From NCBI GenBank assembly GCA_014378085.1, contig JACMOJ010000181.1, positions 1 to 5,265 on the forward strand: a stretch of DNA of 5,265 nt. Direction: 5' to 3'. A model generated the notes under the pieces. That model did not search any database and was not told the DNA's origin. It saw nothing but the letters and a program-made list of their open reading frames with translations. The stretch comes from Burkholderiales bacterium. Its GTDB lineage: Bacteria > Pseudomonadota > Gammaproteobacteria > Burkholderiales > Usitatibacteraceae. Position 1 is the first letter of the stretch, and each line of letters starts with the position of its first letter. Of the stretch, positions 1-5,265 are shown one piece after another. A program made the translations under genes and the position numbers.

Positions 1-1049
1 AGGGGCTGCGGGTCATCCACGGGGTCGACCTCGAAATCACGCAAGGCGAATTTGTGGTGTTTGTGGGGCCCTCCGGTTGCGGCAAATCAACCTTGCTACG
101 CATGATCGCCGGCCTCGAATCCATTAGCGGCGGCACCATTTCCATCGAAGGGCGGGTGGTGGACGATCTTGCACCACGCGAGCGCGACATTGCAATGGTG
201 TTTCAGGACTATGCGTTGTATCCGCACAAAAACGTATTTGAAAACCTCGCCTTTGGTCTGCGTTTACGAAAGTTTTCCGAAGACGAAATCGAAAAGCGTG
301 TGAACGATGCCGCGACGATTCTGCGCATCGAACACTTGCTGGAACGCAAACCGCGTGCGCTGTCCGGCGGCCAGCGCCAGCGGGTAGCAATGGGACGCGC
401 AATTGTTCGCCAGCCAAAAGCGTTTTTGTTTGATGAGCCACTCTCGAATCTCGATGCACTGCTGCGCAGCGAAATGCGCACTGAGATTAAAAAACTTCAT
501 CAGCGCATCGGTGCCACGACCATCTACGTCACGCATGATCAAGTCGAGGCAATGACGCTGGCGCAACGTATCGTGGTTTTGTCCGGCGGCAACATCATGC
601 AAGTTGGAACGCCGGATGAAATCTATAACCAGCCAGTGTCAAGGTTTGTCGCGGGCTTTACCGGCTCACCACCGATGAATTTTTTGCAGGGCGGTCTTGA
701 GGCATCTCGAGACGCCGCAACCGTGGTGCTGACCGGCGGCGTGAAACTACCGCTTGCGTCAAGCTGGCGGTCCCGCCTAGCGGGTGCCAATGGTCGTGAC
801 ATTGAGTTTGGTATTCGCCCGGAAGACATCAGTGTCGAAGCCGGGGGCGAGCGCGTAGCAGTATCAGGCACCGTTGTGGTCGCTGAGCCGTTGGGTGCTG
901 AGACCTTGGTGACGTTTGCTTGCGCCGGGGGAGAGGTGATCGCGCGCATGCCGCCATCCGTGAATTACCGTCCCGGTGAATCGGTAACCATCTACGTCGA
1001 TATGCAAAAGTGTCATTTGTTTGACCGCACCAGCGGCATGGCACTGTAG
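1..1049 (+). CDS. ABC sugar-importer ATPase, MalK/UgpC family (5' partial)
   Basis: This is the nucleotide-binding subunit of a carbohydrate ABC importer; it hydrolyses ATP on the cytoplasmic face to drive the two permeases downstream. The frame is open from base 3 and reads [12 protein letters not shown] before the GTG at 54, which is the usual run-up to Walker A, so the true start lies left of the window and roughly 20 residues are missing. Visible motifs are Walker [10 protein letters not shown] (66-92), the Q-loop glutamine (204-206), the ABC signature LSGGQ (360-374), Walker B FLFDE (423-437), the SNLD D-loop, and the H-loop histidine in THDQ (534-536). All catalytic residues are intact. 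The C-terminal third carries the regulatory/TOBE-type fold with the family hallmark FGIRPEDI (about 807-830). MalK/UgpC-type ATPases are often shared between sugar transporters, so this sequence does not itself define the substrate. The TAG stop overlaps the next gene's GTG by one base, which suggests one transcript and translational coupling. Confidence 0.96.
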   Translation, partial: GLRVIHGVDLEITQGEFVVFVGPSGCGKSTLLRMIAGLESISGGTISIEGRVVDDLAPRERDIAMVFQDYALYPHKNVFENLAFGLRLRKFSEDEIEKRVNDAATILRIEHLLERKPRALSGGQRQRVAMGRAIVRQPKAFLFDEPLSNLDALLRSEMRTEIKKLHQRIGATTIYVTHDQVEAMTLAQRIVVLSGGNIMQVGTPDEIYNQPVSRFVAGFTGSPPMNFLQGGLEASRDAATVVLTGGVKLPLASSWRSRLAGANGRDIEFGIRPEDISVEAGGERVAVSGTVVVAEPLGAETLVTFACAGGEVIARMPPSVNYRPGESVTIYVDMQKCHLFDRTSGMAL

Positions 1050-2350
1050 TGAACATGTTCTTGTCCTTTGGTTGGTCACGAGTCGCTTCGCGGCTCGTCG
1101 TCGTGACAGCGGTGATGGCCGCCATATGCGGCGAAGTTCACGCACAAACGCAAACGCCGACGCAGACAAATTTGAAAGTACTCGTCGGCGGTCAACATCG
1201 CCCCGACATTTTTCGTCAACTCCTCAAAGACTATGAAGCGGCGAATCCCGGCATCAAGGTTTCACTTGAGTCTGGTGGCGCGACGTCTGAGCTGCTCCAG
1301 CGGTATCTCAATACCGTCTTGACGGCGCGCGATACTTCCCTGGATGCGTTCTTAATCGACATCGTCCGCCCCGCGCAATACGCCGCGGCAAAGTGGGCGG
1401 AGCCGATTGATCCCTACCTCGGCGACGGGCGGGAGGCGTTTCTTTCGCGTTACCTGCCGCTCTACCGCGCGGCAAATACGATCAACGGGAAAACCATTTC
1501 GCTGCCGGCATTCTCGGACGCGATGTACCTCTACTACCGAAAGGATCTGTTAGAGAAAGTTGGCGAAAAGCCGCCGACCACCTGGCCCGAACTCGCGCGC
1601 GTCGCCAAGAAAGTATTGGCACAAGCGCAGGACCCCAACTTACAAGGCTTGAGTTTCCAAGCTAAGGCTATCGAAGGAACAGTTTGCACGTTCTTGCTGC
1701 CGTACTGGAGCTTGGGCGGCGAAGTCGTCAAAGACGGCAAGCTGCAATTTGATCGCCCGAAGGCTGAAGCGGGCTTGTCGATGTGGCGGCAGATGGTGAC
1801 GGACGGCGTGGCGAAGGAGAATGTCTCGGAGGTCGGCACTGACGACACACGCAAAGAATTTCAGGCGGGCCGAGTTGTATTTGCCGTCTTGTGGGGATAC
1901 GGTTGGAACTTGTTCCAGAGCGGCGCCGACTCGCGGGTAAAAGACAAAGTCGGCGTGGTCAAGCTGCCGGCAATGCCGGGCGGCGAATCGGTTTCTTGCA
2001 TGGGCGGCTGGAGTTGGGCGGTGTCGGCGTTTTCACGCAATAAGCCGGAGACGGTGAAGCTGGTGCGTTGGTTGTCGAGCCCGGAGGTCGCCAAACAACT
2101 GGCTATTCGTGGTTCGATGCAACCGGTGTTTGCCGACGTCTTCACGGACCCCGATGTGCTGCGCGCAAATCCGTGGCTGGCAGATGCGTTACCCGTGGTC
2201 GAAACCGCCCGGCCGCGACCAGTGACGCCAATGTATCGGCCGATTTCGGACGCGTTGCGGCTGAACACCAATGCGGTGATGGCCGGCGCACGCACACCGG
2301 AAGCCGCGCTTGACGAAATTGAGCATCGCATTAAGCGGGCATTGAGATAA
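1049..2350 (+). CDS. Periplasmic sugar-binding protein of ABC importer (SBP family 1, ThuE/MalE-like)
   Basis: This 433-residue protein is the extracytoplasmic receptor that captures sugar and delivers it to the permeases. Residues 1-32 form a Sec signal peptide: an N-region with Arg11 and Arg15, a hydrophobic core LVVVTAVMAAI, and a likely signal peptidase I cut after VHA (30-32). Cys27 is not in a good lipobox (Ile precedes it), so I do not call a lipoprotein. The mature protein follows the family 1 pattern: LKVLVGG strand, NPGIKV (66-71), INGKTISLPAFSDAMYLYYRKDLL (145-168), FQAKAIEG (203-210), GGWSWAVS (299-306) and RPRPVTPMY (388-396). From memory, these blocks line up best with trehalose/maltose binding proteins such as ThuE, where the FQ..AxEG block and aromatic residues line the sugar pocket; the actual ligand is uncertain. 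The GTG at 1049 overlaps the ATPase stop (TAGTG) and has no clear Shine-Dalgarno. An ATG two codons later (1055) is an alternative start that barely changes the signal peptide. The mature N-terminus begins with a short QT-rich stretch. Confidence 0.94.
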   Translation: MNMFLSFGWSRVASRLVVVTAVMAAICGEVHAQTQTPTQTNLKVLVGGQHRPDIFRQLLKDYEAANPGIKVSLESGGATSELLQRYLNTVLTARDTSLDAFLIDIVRPAQYAAAKWAEPIDPYLGDGREAFLSRYLPLYRAANTINGKTISLPAFSDAMYLYYRKDLLEKVGEKPPTTWPELARVAKKVLAQAQDPNLQGLSFQAKAIEGTVCTFLLPYWSLGGEVVKDGKLQFDRPKAEAGLSMWRQMVTDGVAKENVSEVGTDDTRKEFQAGRVVFAVLWGYGWNLFQSGADSRVKDKVGVVKLPAMPGGESVSCMGGWSWAVSAFSRNKPETVKLVRWLSSPEVAKQLAIRGSMQPVFADVFTDPDVLRANPWLADALPVVETARPRPVTPMYRPISDALRLNTNAVMAGARTPEAALDEIEHRIKRALR

Positions 2351-2398
2351 ATGCGAGATAAATGCGAGAAAAATGCGAGATAGACGCGAGATGAACGA
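2344..2398 (+). repeat. Five 11-bp tandem repeats spanning the binding-protein stop and permease start
   Basis: Units read gagataaatgc (2344-2354), gagataaatgc (2355-2365), gagaaaaatgc (2366-2376), gagatagacgc (2377-2387) and gagatgaacga (2388-2398). The first two are identical and the later ones drift. Unit 1 contains the binding-protein TAA (2348-2350). Units 1-3 each create an ATG (2351, 2362, 2373), and because 11 is not a multiple of 3 these fall in three different frames. Unit 5 holds a fourth ATG (2391) in frame with the one at 2373. The array therefore is the whole intergenic spacer and forms the translation-initiation region of the first permease. Confidence 0.9.
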
Positions 2399-3305
2399 TC
2401 CTTACATACCGACACCGCAACGTTCGCTGTTTGACCGGCTTGCGGACATGAACGAATCAACCCTTGCCGCGTTGTTGCTAGCGCCGGCGTTTTTGTTCAT
2501 CTCCATCATTGTGGTGTATCCAGTTGCCACTTTGGTCTGGAATAGTTTCAATGACCTACGATTGCTCACCGGTGCGCCGTCACGTTGGGTGGGCCTGGAA
2601 AACTACGCACTGCTGCTGGCCGATGCGCAGTTCTGGCGCGCGACAAAAAACACCATGATCATTGTGCTCATCACCGTACCCGGCGCTCTGGTAATGGGCT
2701 TGGGCTTGGCCTTGCTGGCAAACATGCCGTTCAAGTGGCGCGGGCCGATTCGACTCTCGCTGCTGCTGCCTTGGGCGACGCCGCTCGCCTTTGTTGGTCT
2801 GATCTTTGCGTGGTTTTTTCACAGCGAGTACGGCGTATTTAACGACTTGCTGCGTCGCGTGGGTTTGGCGCCGCAAATTTGGTTTAACTCACCGACGTTG
2901 ACCATGATGGCAATCTGTGTTGCCACCATCTGGAAAACATCGTCCTTCATGGCGCTCATCTTGCTGGCCGGATTGCAGACGATTCCCAAATCGCTTTACG
3001 AAGCGGCGGACGTTGACGGAGCCAGCAAATGGCGGCAGTTCACCGACATCACGCTGCCATTGCTGGTGCCCTCTATGTTGGTGGCGCTTATCTTCCGCAC
3101 GTTGACAGCGATTCAGTCCTTCGACATTCCGTACAGCATGCCCGGCCCTGGTGAAGAAACGCAGACTCTGGCGATGTACATTCACATGAATGCAGTGGAT
3201 TATCTCGACCTCGGTTACAGCTCGGCGCTGGCGGTGGTGATGTTTGGCTTGTCAATGGCGACAACCTTCATCTATCTTCGGTACGTTAAGGCGGACGGCA
3301 AATGA
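2373..3305 (+). CDS. ABC sugar-importer permease, MalF type
   Basis: This is one of two inner-membrane subunits that form the translocation channel. From ATG 2373 it is 310 residues; from ATG 2391 (MNDPYIPTPQ) it is 304, and both are normal lengths for the family. Six hydrophobic segments are visible, at about residues 30-57, 92-117, 126-148, 165-203, 226-250 and 279-303. The cytoplasmic EAA loop that docks on the ATPase starts at Glu210 (nt 3000) and reads EAADVDGASKW through TLPL (about 210-230), with the conserved Gly216 and Leu-Pro. WVGLENY (72-78) is a typical MalF/UgpA-type periplasmic block. Neither candidate start has a convincing Shine-Dalgarno: 2373 has GCGAG four bases upstream, and 2391 has GCGAG directly abutting it. 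I keep the upstream start, but 2391 is a serious alternative, because the extra residues MRDRRE are encoded by the tandem repeat. The gene ends in an ATGA overlap with the second permease. Confidence 0.95.
   Translation: MRDRREMNDPYIPTPQRSLFDRLADMNESTLAALLLAPAFLFISIIVVYPVATLVWNSFNDLRLLTGAPSRWVGLENYALLLADAQFWRATKNTMIIVLITVPGALVMGLGLALLANMPFKWRGPIRLSLLLPWATPLAFVGLIFAWFFHSEYGVFNDLLRRVGLAPQIWFNSPTLTMMAICVATIWKTSSFMALILLAGLQTIPKSLYEAADVDGASKWRQFTDITLPLLVPSMLVALIFRTLTAIQSFDIPYSMPGPGEETQTLAMYIHMNAVDYLDLGYSSALAVVMFGLSMATTFIYLRYVKADGK
3287..3294 (+). promoter_or_regulatory. Ribosome binding site of the MalG-type permease
   Basis: TAAGGCGG lies inside the end of the upstream permease gene and ends 7 bases before ATG 3302. 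It supports this start, and therefore supports translation of the glycine-rich N-terminus, together with the ATGA stop/start overlap. Confidence 0.55.
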
Positions 3306-4195
3306 ACGCGGCCTCAAGTGGTGGAATTCGCGGTGGAATTGGTGGTGGACTTGGTGATGGATTTGGCGGAGGCATCTTCACCGGCAAACGGCTTCGCTGG
3401 TTTGCGGCCGGCATCGTACTTCTCAACGGGTTCTTCCCGGCGTTATGGATTCTGGCTACCGCCTTTAAGTCCGAGCTGGAGCTGACGGCAAAGCCGATCA
3501 CTTGGATTCCGCATCAACCAACGCTGAACAATTTCATCGCCGCGTTTCGTGATCAACCACTCCCGCACTACTTGCTTAACAGCGCCATCGTCGCGCTCTC
3601 CGCGATGGTGCTCTCGTTGTTTATCAGCGCCCTCGCCGCGTATGCAATCGCCAGACTCAACTTAAAGTATCGCGGCGCAATTCTCACCTCCATCATCGCC
3701 GTCTCCATGTTTCCGCTTGTCACACTGATGGTGCCGCTGTTCGAGATCATGCGCGGGTTGGGATTACTGAATAGTTACTGGGCGCTGGTGCTGCCCTACA
3801 CCGTGTTGAATCTGCCGATTTGCACACTCGTGCTGGTGAGTTTTTTCCAAGACATTCCGCGTGATCTTGAAAACGCCGCGATGATCGATGGTTGTACACG
3901 GCTCGGCGCGTTGTGGCGCATCGTCATCCCGCTAGCGGCACCGGGCGTATTCACCGCGGGGATTCTTGCTTTTGTGAACGCGTGGGATGAATTTCTACTG
4001 GCGTTGTCATTCAATTCTGCCGCTGCCTACCGCACACTGCCGGTTGGCATTCAAATGTATCAGGGCGAGTTTTCGTTTCCGTGGCCGACCATTTCTGCCG
4101 CGCTCGTCATTGCGATGATTCCAGTGGTAGTGGTGATCCTGATTTTCCAAGAGCGTGTGGTGAGTGGATTAACCTCCGGCGGCGTGAAGGGATAA
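3302..4195 (+). CDS. ABC sugar-importer permease, MalG type, with glycine-rich N-terminus
   Basis: This 297-residue protein is the second channel subunit, expected to pair with the MalF-type permease. Membrane segments are visible around residues 32-54, 90-117, 126-147, 157-181, 205-226 and 263-282. The EAA loop begins at Glu190 (ENAAMIDGCTRLGALWR) and ends in IPLAAPG (209-215). NAWDEF (226-231) and the C-terminal QERVVSGLTSGGVKG are MalG-family hallmarks. The start at 3302 overlaps the previous stop (ATGA), and TAAGGCGG (3287-3294) is a usable Shine-Dalgarno about 7 bases upstream. No other in-frame ATG or GTG lies close enough to replace it, so residues 7-24, which are mostly glycine, appear to be truly translated. 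Homologues usually begin near the basic stretch seen here at GKRLRWF (28-34), so the first 25 or so residues look like an added tail created by a 12-bp tandem repeat. Confidence 0.95.
   Translation: MNAASSGGIRGGIGGGLGDGFGGGIFTGKRLRWFAAGIVLLNGFFPALWILATAFKSELELTAKPITWIPHQPTLNNFIAAFRDQPLPHYLLNSAIVALSAMVLSLFISALAAYAIARLNLKYRGAILTSIIAVSMFPLVTLMVPLFEIMRGLGLLNSYWALVLPYTVLNLPICTLVLVSFFQDIPRDLENAAMIDGCTRLGALWRIVIPLAAPGVFTAGILAFVNAWDEFLLALSFNSAAAYRTLPVGIQMYQGEFSFPWPTISAALVIAMIPVVVVILIFQERVVSGLTSGGVKG
3320..3379 (+). repeat. 12-bp in-frame tandem repeat encoding GG-I/L-G units
   Basis: Five consecutive 12-base units lie at codons 7-26 of the second permease: ggtggaattcgc (3320), ggtggaattggt (3332), ggtggacttggt (3344), gatggatttggc (3356) and ggaggcatcttc (3368). 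They encode GGIR, GGIG, GGLG, DGFG and GGIF. The first three units are closest and the last is degenerate. Because 12 is a multiple of 3, gain or loss of a unit changes length but keeps the reading frame. Confidence 0.85.
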
Positions 4196-4210
4196 CGCGT
4201 GAGGTTACGA

Positions 4211-4253
4211 AGCCCCATCCCCACCCTTGCCCTCCCCTTGAGGGGGAGGGAAC
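4211..4253. repeat. Palindromic intergenic element, left copy
   Basis: A CCCCATCCCCACCC head (4213-4226) is followed by a hairpin with CCCTCCCC (4230-4237) pairing to GGGGAGGG (4243-4250), an 8-bp perfect stem plus a possible wobble and a loop of 3-5 bases. The layout of C-rich head then C/G hairpin resembles short dispersed palindromes (REP-like) known in many proteobacterial genomes. It sits 15 bases after the permease stop and could slow or end transcription, but no U-tract follows, so I do not call an intrinsic terminator. Confidence 0.7.
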
Positions 4254-4290
4254 TTGCTCGCTCGCGTTGGCAGTACCTCCATTTGCAACC

Positions 4291-4321
4291 CCCGTCCTCT
4301 CCTTTTGAAGGCGAGGGAATC
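4291..4321. repeat. Palindromic intergenic element, degenerate middle copy
   Basis: CCTCTCC (4296-4302) pairs with GGCGAGG (4310-4316) with one mismatch around a 7-base loop. The following GAGGGAA matches the tail of the left element, so it is probably a worn copy in the same orientation. It ends 7 bases before the minisatellite begins. Confidence 0.5.
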
Positions 4322-4327
4322 CGCTTT

Positions 4328-4447
4328 TCCCTTTTGCGCTTGTCCCTTTTGCGCTTGTCCCTTTTGCGCTTCTCCCTTTTTCGCTGTTCCCTTTTTCGCT
4401 GCTCGCTTTTTCGCTTCTCATTTTTTCGCTCCTCCCTCTTGTGCTCG
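4328..4447. repeat. 15-bp minisatellite, eight contiguous units
   Basis: Units start at 4328, 4343, 4358, 4373, 4388, 4403, 4418 and 4433. Units 1 and 2 are identical (tcccttttgcgcttg) and unit 3 differs only at its last base. Units 4 and 5 share tccctttttcgctg, and units 6-8 are progressively diverged (tcgctttttcgcttc, tcattttttcgctcc, tccctcttgtgctcg). There are no unique spacers, so it is not a CRISPR array. The + strand is strongly pyrimidine-rich, and bases 4320-4419 contain no adenine. Because the period is a multiple of 3, it keeps frames open on both strands and produces artefactual lysine/arginine-rich or leucine/serine-rich pentapeptide repeats. Confidence 0.92.
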
Positions 4448-4469
4448 CCTACTTTCTTCCCCACCATTC

Positions 4470-4514
4470 GGCTCCTCCCCCTCCAAGGGGGAGGTTGGGA
4501 GGGGGATGGGGGCC
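4470..4514. repeat. Palindromic intergenic element, right copy in inverted orientation
   Basis: A perfect 8-bp stem, CCTCCCCC (4474-4481) with GGGGGAGG (4487-4494), is followed by a G-rich tail ending GGGGATGGGG (4502-4511). That tail is the exact reverse complement of the left element's CCCCATCCCC (4213-4222). It is therefore the same type of element facing the other way, and the pair brackets the minisatellite. Confidence 0.7.
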
Positions 4515-4600
4515 AGCAAAGCAGAAAAATCACAAACACCAGTATCCACGGCACTCTTCAGACATAAATCTCTGGAACTGCCCGTCAATATTAGCGTTTT

Positions 4601-4606
4601 AAAGAG
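4601..4606 (+). promoter_or_regulatory. Ribosome binding site of the GH31 gene
   Basis: AAAGAG ends 6 bases before ATG 4613. The match to the Shine-Dalgarno consensus is only partial, but spacing is right and this is the only plausible start before the conserved GH31 N-terminal domain. Confidence 0.5.
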
Positions 4607-4612
4607 TTTTGA

Positions 4613-5265
4613 ATGAACCAAACCAATCAAGACGTTGCACCCACTCACGTTTTTAATCGCGCGGCATATGATGTCATTACCGACCTTGCGCTTGTGGCGA
4701 CGAGCGAGACATCGGTCGTCTTCAACGCCACTGGCAAAAAGATCACCGTGTCCGCCCATCAGGCCGGCACGCTGCGTTTGCAATTTGGCGAGACACGGCG
4801 CCCCGACTATGGCTTGTTGGTCAAGCCGAGCGCCGAGGGTTCGCTTCAAATGACGGCGACCGAAATAGGCTGGGAGGTGGCATTTGGCGACCTGACCATG
4901 AAACTGGCCAAAACACCGTTTCGCATCACGCTAGAGAAAAACGGCGTGTTGCTGCTTGGCTCCATTACCGACCAACATTTCCGCGGCCGCTCACGCATTC
5001 CCGCATTTGGCCACGATGCGGCGGCGGGCAAGTGGTGCGCTTCGCTGGCGTTGGAGAGTGATACGGCGGTGTATGGTTTCGGCGAAAAGTTCGGGCCGCT
5101 CGACAAACGCGGGCAACTGATCCGTGGCCGGACTGAAGACGCGCTCGGTGTGAATACCGAGCTGTCGTACAAAAATATTCCGTTCTTCTGGACCACACAA
5201 GGCTGGGGCATGCTGATTCACTCTACCGGCACGGTCCGCCACGGCGTGGGATATCCGCAGTGGTC
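4613..5265 (+). CDS. Glycoside hydrolase family 31 enzyme, alpha-glucosidase/alpha-xylosidase-like (3' partial)
   Basis: An uninterrupted frame runs from ATG 4613 to the window edge, giving 217 codons of what is normally a protein of about 650-800 residues. The visible part is the N-terminal beta-sandwich domain of GH31. Its diagnostic end is present: YGFGEKFGPLDKRGQ (154-168) and YKNIPFFWTTQGWGMLIHST (186-205), which closely parallel the YGLGERF and YKNIPF blocks of YicI-type alpha-xylosidases. The catalytic barrel with its nucleophile and acid/base aspartates lies beyond the edge, so activity cannot be judged. The N-terminus (MNQTNQDVAP) has no signal peptide or membrane segment, so the enzyme should be cytoplasmic and act on sugars brought in by the transporter upstream. 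GH31 also includes alpha-glucosidases, sulfoquinovosidases and transglycosidases; the YicI-like motif makes alpha-xylosidase or alpha-glucosidase most likely. The 417-base gap means it may have its own promoter rather than being strictly co-transcribed. Confidence 0.92.
   Translation, partial: MNQTNQDVAPTHVFNRAAYDVITDLALVATSETSVVFNATGKKITVSAHQAGTLRLQFGETRRPDYGLLVKPSAEGSLQMTATEIGWEVAFGDLTMKLAKTPFRITLEKNGVLLLGSITDQHFRGRSRIPAFGHDAAAGKWCASLALESDTAVYGFGEKFGPLDKRGQLIRGRTEDALGVNTELSYKNIPFFWTTQGWGMLIHSTGTVRHGVGYPQW

Larger units (their letters stand above)
4196..4612. other. 417-base intergenic region made largely of repeats
   Basis: This gap separates the second permease from the GH31 gene. From left to right it holds a palindrome (4211-4253), about 35 bases of ordinary sequence, a second, weaker palindrome (4291-4321), an eight-unit 15-bp minisatellite (4328-4447), a third palindrome in inverted orientation (4470-4514), and about 100 bases of AT-richer leader (4515-4612) before the GH31 start. 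I see no tRNA, no riboswitch, and no convincing sigma-70 promoter. Long open frames exist here on both strands but are explained by the repeat composition. Confidence 0.8.

Noticed and set aside
1125..1151. Lipoprotein signal at Cys27 of the binding protein
   Set aside because: The residue before the cysteine is Ile rather than Gly, Ala or Ser, and a good signal peptidase I site (VHA) follows directly.
1861..2460. 199-codon open frame on the - strand opposite the binding-protein gene
   Set aside because: It is antisense to a well-supported gene, shows no recognisable motif, and is typical of the long shadow frames in GC-rich coding sequence.
4230..4250. Intrinsic terminator after the permease operon
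   Set aside because: The stem is strong but no U-tract follows (the next bases are aacttgctcg), so the hairpin is better described as part of a palindromic repeat.
4328..4447. CRISPR array or plasmid iterons
   Set aside because: Units are contiguous with no unique spacers, no cas genes are near, and there is no replication gene or AT-rich origin region.
4060..4554. Open frame of 164 codons on the - strand with KRDKR/KREKR pentapeptide repeats
   Set aside because: Its charged repeat is just the reverse complement of the 15-bp minisatellite, and the rest is antisense to the permease end and to the palindromes. A repeat whose period is a multiple of 3 keeps frames open without selection.
4515..4612. 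Sigma-70 promoter for the GH31 gene
   Set aside because: AT-rich hexamers such as cataaa and aatatt occur, but none has an acceptable -35 partner at the right distance.
4199..4616. Forward open frames with LSLLR/FSLFR or CPFCA repeats in the intergenic region
   Set aside because: Two different + strand frames are open over the same repeat, neither has a ribosome site, and the peptides only mirror the DNA repeat.

Overview
The window carries most of a carbohydrate-import operon plus the start of the enzyme gene that probably uses the imported sugar, all on the + strand. In order it holds: an ABC-importer ATPase of the MalK/UgpC type (5' end outside the window), a periplasmic family 1 sugar-binding protein with a Sec signal peptide, a MalF-type permease, a MalG-type permease, a 417-base gap filled with repeats, and the first 217 codons of a glycoside hydrolase family 31 enzyme that runs off the right edge. 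The GH31 fragment has no signal peptide, so the model is import of an intact alpha-linked di- or oligosaccharide followed by cytoplasmic hydrolysis. The binding protein most resembles the trehalose/maltose (ThuE-like) group and the GH31 fragment the YicI-like alpha-xylosidase/alpha-glucosidase group. The exact sugar cannot be read from the sequence.

The organism looks like a Gram-negative bacterium with moderately high GC, most likely a proteobacterium. The binding protein has a cleavable, non-lipoprotein signal peptide. The gap carries C/G-rich palindromes of the CCCCATCCCC...CCTCCCC/GGGGAGG kind that I associate, from memory only, with betaproteobacterial intergenic regions. Taxonomy is therefore tentative.

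The transporter genes are packed tightly. The ATPase stop overlaps the binding-protein GTG by one base, and the two permeases overlap by four bases (ATGA). The exception is the junction between the binding protein and the first permease, which is built from five 11-bp tandem repeats and holds four closely spaced ATG codons.

The protein-coding content is ordinary. The unusual part is the tandem repeats at gene starts: an 11-bp array across the first permease start, a 12-bp array encoding a glycine-rich N-terminus on the second permease, and a 15-bp minisatellite of eight units ahead of the GH31 gene. The minisatellite is flanked by three related palindromes, two direct and one inverted, and sits in a 100-base run with no adenine on the + strand. 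I see no sign of a wholly new defence or mobile system here; the repeats are what deserve a second look.
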